NCBI RefSeq assembly: GCF_050436995.1 | Contig: NC_134747.1 | Span: 6,393,501-6,457,500 of the forward strand | Reading direction: 5' to 3' | Length of the DNA stretch: 64,000 nucleotides | Origin: Anticarsia gemmatalis | Lineage: Eukaryota > Arthropoda > Insecta > Lepidoptera > Erebidae | In this document: positions 36,440 through 47,073 of the stretch, in pieces | Layout of the letters: every line of letters starts with the position of its first letter | How positions within the stretch are numbered: position 1 is the stretch's first letter | Notes under the pieces: generated by a model | The model's input: only the letters and a program-made list of their open reading frames with translations | Told to the model about the DNA's origin: nothing | Databases searched by the model: none | Made by a program: the position numbers and the translations under genes

Positions 36440-39400
36440 CTAATATACATTAAATTCTACTAATGCTTCATTCATTAGAAATCTATCAAAACCAAATCTT
36501 GTCAAGTCTATGGTCATATATTGACTGTCAATTATTAATTCAGTTATAGCTTTGCCTATACCGGGTGCATGTTGACAACCTGTAATAAAAGGATAATGTT
36601 AAAAGTTAGCATTGTGTCTGAATGAATCAACAAACCAAATATGAGTAAGCATATTTTAACATTGTGGAGAATGAAATATATACTAATCACAACTTTTTTT
36701 AAATTTGATAACCCATAAGTTCAACATCACTTATATTTTCAGTAGTTACTGATATAATTGAAATTCAATAAAAACAAAAATGGAATAATTTTGGAGCACA
36801 GACTAAGATTTTTAAGTAATATAAAATGCGCATACCTAATCTACCAAAGCCAGTTGCTAAAAATAAATTGTTGTGGTAGGGATGTGGACCTAGTATGCCA
36901 GAATTATCGTAAGTATTACAATCATGGCTTTCTTTTGTAAACTTATTGATCTGAAAATAAAAAAAGATATTAGTGCTGCAGCTGTAGCTATTGCAACAAA
37001 AAACTTTGATTATATGATCAACTTATTTTTATTGATCATTTATTAAACATATCTACTAACTAAACAGGTTTTAAAACTAGGAGTAATACATACCTCAGCA
37101 TTTTCACAGCTTGGGAATCTATTTATTAATGAAGGTTTAATTAGCTTCTCTAAATATTCTTGTTCTGACATATTCTTGGTATCATCTTTCATCAGAGGTA
37201 AGTTTCCACATAGCAAGTTATTTTCCATACCATTTCTCATTAACCACAAGCCTGTTGTGTCCATTACCATTGGAGTACATAGTCCTGTTTCAGATGCTTT
37301 TCCTTCAACTGAATACACATTGTATTCCCTGAAAATGGTTTTAGACAAGTACACAATGGAGAATGTTACCTAATTTTGATTTTTAGCACTCCATATTCTC
37401 GTTTAAAAATAAAAAATACTGGTGAAAGAATTACTTCGATACGTCAATTAGTTTTCGATTTATAAGTAAAACAAGTCGTAACCGCACGACGCTAGCTCTC
37501 GGTGACGGTGTGACGTCACTCTACACTTGCTCAGTCTGGCTCACACAGTCCGCTTGAGGTCGCGCGCTCGGTGCGTTGAAATTATTCCTAAATACTTTTA
37601 AAAATGTTCAATTCAAACACTAGGAAATCATATTTTGTGCCTAAATGTAATTTAATATTATGTAAGTAAGTACATAAGTAATAATAAATAACTTCATCTT
37701 ATAATAAAACAATTTCTAACCGGTTTGATCGCGAGTTTATTGATTTTACTGTGGCAGGAAAAATGTAAAATCGATAAGTATGCGATTATTTCGGTTAAAA
37801 ACTGTTTCATTATAATATGCAGTGATCGTAAATATTTATCTAACATTATTACTTATTATACCTATGTATAATATACTAGAATCCGTCCACGACTTCGTCT
37901 GCATGGAAACCCTTCCCGCGTAAATCCCGATCCTTCGGGAACTCGAGGATAAAAAGTAGTCTATGTGTTATTCTGGGTCTTCAGGTATATATATTATCAA
38001 ATTTCATCGTAATCGGTTCTGTCAAATTTGCGTGAAAGAGTAACAAACATCCATACATACTTACATACCTACATACTTACATACATACATACATATACAA
38101 ACATACGTACATACATACATACATACGTACGTACGTACACACATACATACGTACATACATACATACAATGACATATGTATGTCATTGTATGTATTACTTA
38201 TGTACTTATGTATGTACATATATACATTCTCACAAACTTTCAAATTTATGATATTAAGTAGGATTTCGGAAGCAACAAAACCTCTATTTGTTTCACAAAT
38301 AATTCGCAACCCTTATTCCATTTATTTTAGGTACATTATCCGATTGCCCTTTTTAAAATCCTTTATCCATTTTATTAATCGAATAGTATTTACTATTATT
38401 ATAAGTTATTTTATACATAAGCGGACGAAAACACAACAAAATACTACGCAAGCTATTACACCTACAACAACGATTGGCGACTTAATACTAAGCGGGACGC
38501 GGCCCGCGCGGCGCGGTAAAGTAGTATGACGTCACAGCCGCTAACGCGGCTGTTAGCGGGACTCGTTATTTTTCGAAACTTTGAATGCTTATAAAATCAA
38601 AACTATTTGGTATTTTTGACTAAAACAAAAACTAGTTTATATGTATACATACAGGCTATACTGTGTCAAAATTTCAAGTGATTTGGCATACCTAGTAACA
38701 TTCTCCATTAGTAGAGTAGAGCCTATGTATTCAAAACAAATAAAAATAAATAATTTTTATAGTTAATAATTCTAATGAAGTTGCTTACCTTTTCTCTACT
38801 GGTAGTGGTATTTGTAAAATGTCTTTCCCTGTGCCTATTCCTGCTAGTTTAGCAAGATGACCAGAGTTGCTTCCTGCGGCTAAGACACATACAGCAAACT
38901 TAAGTGCGTATTCCTCGTTATCTTCAGTTCTATATATTACTTTATTTATTCTCCGAAAAGTTCCTGGTGTGACTCCTTCCATAAGAACATCCTTTTGTTT
39001 TTCTACATCAAAACCTACTACTTCAGCATTGACATAAGTGGTGCCGAGTTCTTTCGATTTTTGTACAAGGGCCTTTAGTAATGACCAAGAATTAAATGTG
39101 CCTTCACCTTCAATAGCCATGCAACCTGTAAAACAAAAAAATTAAGAGAATTATTAGTTTAATTTTTATCAAATTCTATGCTTAACTTTGGTCTAGTAAA
39201 CTTTATACTACCTAATTTGATATCCTGGGTATTGATCCATGGAAACCTCCTATTTATCTCTGTTTTAGTTAAAACCTGATTTCTGACACCAAGCTCATTG
39301 AGCATGACAATATTTTCTTCAAGCTTATCTGCATATTTCTCACCAGCTAATACCAAGGAACCAGTGGGGGTGTATTGAAGATCACAGTCTTCATTCAATG

Positions 39401-40005
39401 TTTCCCTTACACCTCTTAAGAAATCTATTGAGTACTTAGAAAGGTGAACATTTTCAGGCAATGAAAAATGTTGGGAAAGTGTCCCCAAGACTACATTATT
39501 CTGTGCTTTCTTGAACTGAAACAAACCAAACAACAAATATGAAAAACATTTGAAAATAATAATGCTAAGAACTAATACCAATTTACTCCAGTTACTCTTA
39601 TGGTTTTAAATGGAGAATATATAAAGTTACACAGGAATATTAAGTACTATGTGTCCATAAGTAAATTTTACCCGTTCATCTATACCAAGAACATTTCATA
39701 ACTAAATAATTTATAGAGTTTACCGTAAAATCCTTTTCTATCACTACAACAGAGAGACCTTCACCAGTTCTAGCTTTTAGTGCATGTGCAATAGCTGATC
39801 CTATATGACTTCCTCCAATTATGACTATGTCAGAGTGCTCTGGATACACAAAGTCTTTCTTTTTATTGGAAAATGATGGCATGTCTATTGCAAGAACATC
39901 TAATGTTTTCTTGAATGGATCTTTTCTTATATTCCGGGCAAAGTAGCGAACATTGGTTAGTTTTCTTCCATTGCAAAAAATATTGTTAAGCAGCTTCGTC
40001 GCCAT
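36440..40005 (-). CDS. FOXRED1: FOXRED1-like FAD-dependent oxidoreductase, mitochondrial complex I assembly factor family
   Basis: Exons (minus): 40005-39724, 39515-39212, 39125-38789, 37328-37094, 36950-36836, 36579-36440; 1413 nt, 470 residues. The first 33 residues are basic with no acid until D29, as in a mitochondrial presequence. Family motifs: SQHFSLPENVHLSKYS, RFPWINTQDIKL, a GEGTFNSWSLL segment, VLAAGSNSGHLAKLAG, LCTPMVMDTTGLW, NTYDNSGILGPHP, LATGFGRLGCQHAPGIGKAI and TIDLTRFGFDRF. Oddities: the dinucleotide loop reads G64-G-S-H-I-G69 (third Gly replaced by Ser), the STG...GG stretch of the family reads QNNVVLGTL, and WAGYYD reads TKESHD (391-396). FAD binding may therefore be weakened. 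Intron 3 carries a 1.36-kb insertion. Confidence 0.9.
37355..38709. mobile_element. Probable inverted-end insertion in FOXRED1 intron 3
   Basis: AATGGAGAATGTTAC at 37355-37369 is repeated exactly in inverse at 38695-38709. Between them lie a repeat fragment (37873-38040), the ACAT microsatellite and a CG-rich hairpin. No target duplication is evident, so the boundary is tentative. Confidence 0.4.
38041..38225. repeat. (ACAT/ACGT)n tetranucleotide microsatellite
   Basis: Long run of ACAT, with ACGT and ACTT variants, that reverses to ATGT at 38175 onward, giving a palindromic centre (ATGACATATGTATGTCAT). It directly follows the repeat fragment at 37873. Confidence 0.9.
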
Positions 40006-40858
40006 AATTGGTTTATTTATGTAACTAGTGTAGAATCAATATGCTTTTAAGTTTCAGTTATCATTGGTTGTAATTCATATTCGATTTATTGCAGCACACA
40101 GAACAGAGTTGACAGTTTCTAATGCAGCTGAATTCAACTGCTTGATTTACACTTTACACTTTACAGCTGTTTTTGACAAATAGGTAGTTTGTCTATGCGT
40201 ATATTGCGTATTAAAGAGGTCCATTCCGTCCATTCACTATTCTACCGTCATGGATACATAATCTCTCTTCGATAACATAAAAAGTCGGAATTTGTCTTTG
40301 GTTAAAGCAATGCTTGTGATGATGTCGAGCGTTATCAACTGTCAGTGTCAAGTCGATAACGTCAGAATCAAATTGAAAACAACATGAAACAATCCTCAAG
40401 AAAATAGTGAATTTGTCGCACACACGTGCTGCTATAAACATATTTCGAGTTGAAAGGCATTTTTAAAACAAAGTGCACTCTCTTTGTGAGGTAAAATAAA
40501 ATTAAGTGATTTGGTGTGACTAAAGAGATTACTGACTTGATTTTAATTTAAATGTCGTTTTGTTAACATGCCGAGAAAAAAAACAATCAATTTGATTTGA
40601 GTTAATTTGTTTTATGTGATTTGATTACTTGTCATAAGTTCTTTTTAGGCTCCTCCTCCCCATAGGTGCCTTTTATGTAGTAATAATATAGTGAAATCTG
40701 TTGGGTTAAATTATTTTTGTTTATTCGCCCTAGGTATAACAGGTTATGCTTTATGAATACAACATTGATGAGAAATATGACAATTTATCCGACGACCAAG
40801 AAGAAGACAATCTTTATATGCATTTGAAATTTGGAAAATAAATTTTAAATATTAAAAG
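40006..40858. promoter_or_regulatory. Divergent spacer between FOXRED1-like and DHX33-like genes
   Basis: 853 bases between the two start codons. It must hold both promoters. A candidate 5' UTR intron for DHX33 is GAG/GTAAAA near 40489 with an acceptor CCCTAG near 40733. No TATA box was recognised. Confidence 0.5.
40746..40841 (+). CDS. 31-codon upstream ORF of the DHX33-like gene
   Basis: ATG at 40746 and TAA at 40839-40841, 17 bases before the DHX33 ATG and in another frame. The peptide is acidic in the middle (DEKYDNLSDDQEEDN) and ends LYMHLKFGK. It would lie in the 5' UTR and could reduce initiation at the main start, or be a small peptide of its own. Coding status is unproven. Confidence 0.4.
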   Translation: MLYEYNIDEKYDNLSDDQEEDNLYMHLKFGK

Positions 40859-43800
40859 ATGGATTCTAAGTATGCATCTTTTGGTGTTGGAAGTAATTCC
40901 AAAGCCAATGGCTTGAAGAGGAACCAGATTATGTTAGAAAATATCAAAGTTAAGAAGATAAAGTTATCACATGATAAACCTGGTACAACTGTCATCAATA
41001 AAACTGAATCCAATGGTCATGACAATGTCAAAGACAATAAGATTGTCAAAGAGACTGCTCAAGATTTACTGGAGGCCAGGAGACAGCTGCCAGTGTACAT
41101 GGTCAGGAACAGGTTTGTAACATGAAGGTCAACTATGTAATAATCCTTAGATTGTGTTTACTGATCACATAATTACTTTATTCATGCATCATGACTTACT
41201 TTGTATAAATGCAATTCTATTCTATTAAAACTTAGGTATATAGGTACAAACATAAAATCACATCTTTTTCCCACAGTTGTAGGCAAAGACCAAAGAATGT
41301 TTATTAATTCTAATCATAATACCTTTTAATTCTATTATTTTGCTTCCTAATAAGTGTCACTTATTTATTCAAAACAGATATTTCTTCAGCGGTATAAAAA
41401 ATAATACGCAAAATATTTTCAGGCTTTTAGAGGAAATAAGAAAAAATGAGACCATGATTCTAATAGGCGAGACAGGCAGTGGGAAGACTACACAGATCCC
41501 ACAATTGATTCATGAGCAGAGAATTGAAGGTAGTGGTGCTATAGCTGTAACACAACCACGCAGGGTGGCTGCCATTACTATAGCACTCAGAGTGGCTGCT
41601 GAAATGAACACTGAAATTGGCTCTATAGTTGGGTAAAGTCCAATGTATATTTACTTCTCCTACCTATACACTTTTCACTACATTTTTAGGTCAATTACAT
41701 GAAATTTAGTAGCAATTTGCAATTAAAACTGACTTTATATTAGTTATTTTTTAGCTAGTATTTTGTGTATGTATAGCTGATCTGTGGCTAATTGGAAACT
41801 AATGATTAGGAAACTATCATTATATTTATTTAATAAAGGCCTTACTAAAATACTAAACAACTTCTAAGCTTTGTACACTGTCTCATAAACTCACAATATT
41901 GTTTGAAAATCTTGCAGATATTCAGTGCGCTTTGAAGATGTTACAAGTCCAAGAACTAAGGTGAAATATTTGACAGACGGTATGTTGCTCAGGGAGGCGA
42001 TTATTGATCCTCTGTTGAAGAAATACTCTGTCATAATACTAGATGAAGCCCACGAGAGAACAGTGAGCACTGATGTCCTCTTTGGTATAGTGAAATTAGC
42101 ACAGAAAGATAGAAATGAACATAAATTAAATCCGCTGAAGGTATGTAATGCTTATCTTTATTTTACAACTAGCTTTTGCTCGAGCCTCTGTCCTTATAGA
42201 CCATAGTAATATGGTCTGTTATGGACAAACCACAGGTAGAAGTTACTATTTCTTTATGCGTTATCTGGTACACAAACTACAACACTACCAAGTTTCATTA
42301 GAATCGGTTCAGTAGTTTTGGAGTGATTTAGTAGCAAAAATCCATTCAAAGATCCAAATTTTTCATTTATAATATTAGTATAGATCAAGAATGCTTCCTA
42401 TTCCTATTACAATAAAAACATTTTAATGTGTTTTCAGTTGATAATTATGTCTGCCACAATGGATGTGGATGCATTTAGAAAGTACTTCAATAACTGTAAT
42501 GTTATCTACTTGGAGGGCAGAACATTCCCAGTGACTATTTATCATTCAAAGATGAAACAGGATGACTATCAGTATGCTGCTATTTGTACTATATTCCAAC
42601 TTCACTCTACTACACCTGCAAAGTAAGTATTTCAATCATTTCGATTTTGTATACAATACATGCTCAAATGTGAACAGTACAAACTACTTTTATAGATCAC
42701 TGTACCTCACTTCATAGTAATATTCTTATTGTCAGTTTGATTATTTGACAAGGATTCATTTTCAAAGCACTACTTAATTTGACTAATATACAGTAAGATT
42801 TGGTTGCCAGTATTTCAAATTCTGTGTTGTTGTTTGTGTTCAATTTTAAACCAGTAAACTTGTTTTAATTTCAGTCATGACTTCCTCGTGTTTCTGACAG
42901 GTCAAGAAGAAATTGAAACAGTAATGTACAACATCAAACAGATAGCTAGAGTGAGTATAATATGTGTGATTCTAGAGATTTAAATTCTCTATGGTTTGCA
43001 ATATGTTCTGTATAATTACTATTGCATTCGCTTTTATGCTAGATCGAAAATTCCAGGAAGCGCCAGGTCCACCTATAAGAGTATGTCCGCTGTACGCGGG
43101 ACTGCCGGCGGCCAAACAGCTGCAAGTGTGGCGGGACGCGCCGCCCGGTACTAGGAAGATAATACTAGCCACTAACATAGCCGAGGCATCGGTCACCATA
43201 CCTCGCATCAAATGCGTCATCGATACGGGAGTCGTCAAAGAAAGGTAGATATAACGTTGAATGTATGTAATAGGAAATAATTAATTCAAGAACTTCTTGA
43301 GAAACAAACAGAGAAAAAAAAGAAGAAATCACCTTCAGTTTCAACCCATACGGTCAATTTTAGTCACTTGGCTATTTATTTTAAGACGAGTTACCTGCTT
43401 GCCGATTGTCATTTAGATGTCCGACTAAGGGGGGGCACTCTTGTGAATTGAAGAAGCCCCCGAGAATATGGTATGACGCGTGTGGTATTGCAGGACATGG
43501 TGCGGGGGTACGGGCGCCGAGCGGCTGGCGGTGCGGGCGAGCTCGCAGGCGGCGGGCTGGCAGCGCGCCGGGCGCGCGGGCCGCACTGCGCCTGGCCGCG
43601 CCTTCCGCCTATTTACCGCCGCTGACTTCGCCGCGCGTCCACCACACCACACACCAGAGATTGTGCGGTAATACTCTCACTTACGGAGTGAGCTACTCCT
43701 TTTAAAAGTCTATGTGATATGCGATACGGTTTCAATTACTGTACGGCAAAAAAAGCATTCATAAACAAATTTTATATTTCAGGTGTCCTCTTGCCTCTAC

Positions 43801-45007
43801 ATTGTTGCTGCTAATAGCTGCGGGAGCTGAACCTACCTCTTTTCCGTTCATCGATGCTCCACCGACAGACTCAGTCAAAGCTTCCTTAACCCTTCTCAAG
43901 GAACTAGGTGAGATACTAAACAAAGAATGATTACAGCTATAAAATATGATTTGACACTTCATATAGTTTATTAATCAAATATTTTGTCTTTTTTCAGGTG
44001 CCATTGACAATGAAGCAAGTCCAAAACTCACTGTGCTGGGGAAAAAGATGTCCATGTTCCCCATAGACCCCAAGTATTCTAAAGTACTTTTAAGTGCACC
44101 AGAATACAACTGTTTAGATGAGGTATGTATGTAGAAATGTACTAAAGATATATCACATATACAATAACTACTGTTGCTCAATACTCTTATTTATTTCAGG
44201 CTTTAAGTTTGGTAGCTGTACTATCAAGTGAGAATCTATTTCACACTCCAATGCATAAACGAGAAGAAGCTATAAAAGTGAAACAGAAGTTTCTGTCGCC
44301 TCTAGGAGATCACATAACACTACTCAATGTTTTCAAAGCATTTTGTAAGGCACCGTTGAAAAAGGTGGGATTGCATTTATTTTTCTCTTGCTTTCATTAT
44401 ACTTGCATATTTATTTTGTGGAAATTAACTTGCATGTATTCGTGTTTTTACAAGTTTCTGTATGTTCTGCAGCAATGGTGCAAAGAAAACTATTTAAATC
44501 ATAAGAATTTGACGTACGCGTTCGAAGTACGACAACAACTACTCGCCATATGCCAGAAATTGAACATGACCGTCAGCAGTTGCGGGCAAGCTCACGATCA
44601 GGTAACATACTGAATATAGTATGTGTTTTTATAATCGACGTTCAAAGCGATCGAACAGAATAAAAACAAACGAAATAATTTCTTTTTTTTATATATAGCT
44701 TCTGAAGTGTCTTCTGTGCGGGCTGTTCACGAACTGCGCGTGGCTCCGAGGCGCGGCGGGTGCGGGGGGCGCGGGCGGCGCGGGTGCGGGTGCGGGCGGC
44801 GCGCGCTACGTGACGGTGGGCGGCGCGGCGGCGGCGCTGCACCCGGGCGGGGCGCTGCACACGGTGCGGCCGGCGCCGGGCGCGCTGCTGTACTCGGAGC
44901 TGCTGGTGACGCGGCGCACGTACCTGCTCACGGCCTCCGCCATCCAGCCGCAGTGGCTGCACGCCGTGGCGCCGCAGTACGCGCGCCGCGCCCGCGCCGA
45001 CCGGTGA
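40859..45007 (+). CDS. DHX33: DHX33-like DEAH-box RNA helicase
   Basis: Exons 40859-41112, 41423-41632, 41918-42140, 42438-42622, 42875-42950, 43057-43244, 43494-43667, 43783-43907, 43998-44122, 44200-44364, 44473-44601, 44699-45007; 2163 nt, 720 residues. Motif I GETGSGKT at 100-107, TQPRRVAA, motif II DEAH at 197-200, motif III SAT at 234-236, FLTGQEEIE, LATNIAEASVTI, motif VI QRAGRAGR at 402-409; then the winged-helix, ratchet and OB-fold regions ending in QPQWLHAVAPQYARRAR. YSVRFEDVTSPRTKVKYLTDGMLLREAI matches DHX33, a nucleolar helicase of rRNA synthesis and ribosome biogenesis. Exon 7 and exon 12 are extremely G+C-rich, and exon 12 inserts a Gly/Ala run between LRGAA and RYVTV. Confidence 0.96.
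42165..42385 (+). repeat. Interspersed repeat in DHX33 intron 3
   Basis: Begins ACTAGCTTTTGCTCGAGCCT and ends with GAATCGGTTCAGTAGTTTTGG then TATAATATTAGTATAGAT, the same end words as the 14838 family. Confidence 0.55.
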
Positions 45008-45309
45008 CGATCGCGTTGGGCTCCCGCCTCCACCTCAAAACTTTAACTATTCGACGAATGAACGGCCGAACAGTCCGTCGTTTAGCGATAAGTAACGTCG
45101 TGCACTTATTAGTTGTAAATGTTTTGAAGTACTCGCTTCCGCCTCGTTTTCTATGCTGAGCTAGTGCGACCGCCCAGTGTGAAGTTTCATATAGATTTAT
45201 GTACAAATAGAAGGGAGTACTTAGTTACGTTTAGTCGTAAAAATGATGTGAATGTTTTGTTTTAAAGTTAATTTTACGTTTATGACGCGGTGCTAATGTC
45301 GTTGTTTTA

Positions 45310-45315
45310 AATAAA
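45310..45315 (+). terminator. Poly(A) signal of DHX33-like gene
   Basis: AATAAA about 300 bases after the stop codon. Confidence 0.6.
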
Positions 45316-45717
45316 ACCGAACCGTAGTGAGGGGTTAAGTGTTTGATTTTAAAGTTATATTAATATTAATGAAATATCCACCAGATAGACAAATGACTCG
45401 TTGATTTTTCAAGTTGCTTATTGTTAATGCCGACATAGGAATCCCTTACTAAGGTTGTGGTTTTAGAACTTAATATTAACTATAACTGTAGAAATGTAAT
45501 AAGGATTGTAACATGAATAAATTTTCTAAGAAATTGAGAAACTTGTACTATTATTAAATCATATAAGTAAATCCATTATGTTCTAAACTTTTACTTCCAT
45601 TTCTTATATACAGAGATCCTGTGTAAATCCATGTGGCAAATTTTAAGGAAACATTTTACCATAGTAATGGGATAAGTTATCATCTAAAGCAAACCTTTGC
45701 TTCATCAACACTTCATA

Positions 45718-46424
45718 GGGCTCTTTCAATTTAGACGTTTTGTGTCGTACGGCTGCCGCACGTTAACCGTGCCGCTGGTTATAGCCCGCTGCCGTACCGC
45801 TGCGGTACGTTAGCCGTCCGACACCAAACGCCTAAATTGAAAGCGTATCTGACTGCCGTGCGTTTGTATGTTAGTGTTGTTTTAAATTCATGTGACAGCA
45901 GTGTAGCCATGGACTCTGACGAAGAAACATTACTGTTAGTGCTCCTGTTAAAAAATATCAAACAGAAACAAAAACGCCGCGCCCGTAAAAGAACACTACC
46001 GATGTTTTCATTAACATGTAATTTTGGTGATTTCCATATTCTTTATCCTAGGTTAAAACAAGACCCAAGCAAATTTTTTAATTACTTAAGAATGTCAAGA
46101 GAATGTTTCTACGAATTACTCAATAATTCAATTTCATTTATAAATTCTTCCACGTCTATATCATCCATTTTAAGCAAATAATAAACATGAAAATTCATTG
46201 AAATTAGCTGTCACGTTTAGTCACCGCACTATTCAACAGCGAAATGAACACGTGGAGCTTGCGACGTTGCCGTCCTGTCGTCGTGCGTTCTCGGTACCGA
46301 CACCGCACTGTTGCCGCACCGTGCGATTTGTATGAAAACAAATGACCGTCCGTGCACCGTACGACAAACGCACCGTTTCGGCACTGCTGCGGTCCGACAC
46401 GATACGGCTAAATTGAAAGAGCCC
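45718..46424 (+). mobile_element. PIF/Harbinger-type element, 707 bp, internally deleted
   Basis: Ends GGGCTCTTTCAATTTAGACG and, inverted, GGGCTCTTTCAATTTAGCCG. The flanking triplets are ATA and TTA, near the TWA target of the superfamily but not identical. Subterminal DNA is CG-rich with many GCCG/CGTACGG words. A third copy of the end, inverted, is at 45814-45843 and makes the first 126 bases a palindrome. It carries the transposase start described at 45909. Confidence 0.75.
45909..46181 (+). pseudogene. Harbinger-like transposase, N-terminal fragment
   Basis: ATG at 45909 (MDSDEETLLLVLLL), basic KQKQKRRARKR, then FGDFHILYPRLKQDPSKFFNYLRMSRECFYELL, which matches the start of HARBI1-like nucleases (FFxxxRMSxxxFxxLL). 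It stops after about 90 residues; the catalytic DDE domain is absent. Confidence 0.65.
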
Positions 46425-46680
46425 TTAGTACAGCATTGCGCCGATGGATGTCGTTGTTTTCAATTTGTATTCATGTGAAGTCCTAAAAACATTTTTCTTT
46501 AGGATTAGTGCTAACTCGCCAGTTTGATAAAATTCTAATGAAAATATCAGAATTTCTCTGAAACTCCTGAAAATTGTTTGTATAGTATCGTATAACGGCC
46601 TATGGTACGCGTGTGGTCCACTAAGTTCAGCTCGGGTGCTGTAAAGTCTTGCCTAGCTGCGTCATGATCTTAGCTGGTTA

Positions 46681-47065
46681 CAGTGGCGTAGCTACCTTGG
46701 GTGGCACCCGGTGCGGAAGTTGGTGGTGTCACCCCATGGAAAGTGAAACAAATGAGAAATGTTGCGACTGAGACGTCAAAGATCGCGAGTATGGGACGGG
46801 GAATCCCTCACGACAGCGTCAAGATCTTTTGCGGATCTCCGAAATATACATAGAGCTGAGATACGAGTTTTTTTTTTTTTTTTTTAGTAGTGTAGTGCTA
46901 GTGGAAGAATCCCCGAAAAAGAAATTATTGTGCTAGCGATTTTTTTTGTTTGCATGCTTATTCAAACTTAGAAATGGCCTAGGAGAGAGACCGGGGGGTG
47001 TCACCCCAAAACAGGTGACACCCGGTGCGGGCCGCCCCCACCGCCCCCCCTTTGCTACGCCACTG
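46681..47065. mobile_element. hAT MITE, 385 bp, with perfect 8-bp target duplication
   Basis: Ends CAGTGGCGTAGC, exactly inverted at 47054-47065 (GCTACGCCACTG). Flanked by GCTGGTTA at 46673-46680 and 47066-47073. The interior repeats GGTGTCACCCC and CACCCGGTGCGG at both sides and has a T17 run near 46869. No coding capacity. Confidence 0.95.
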
Positions 47066-47073
47066 GCTGGTTA

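Noticed and set aside
38041..38225. CRISPR-like regular array
   Set aside because: It is a simple ACAT microsatellite without spacers, in a eukaryotic intron.
43406..45206. Many open frames on both strands near the DHX33 exons 7 and 12
   Set aside because: G+C-rich DNA has few stops; only the frame joined by splice sites encodes the helicase motifs.
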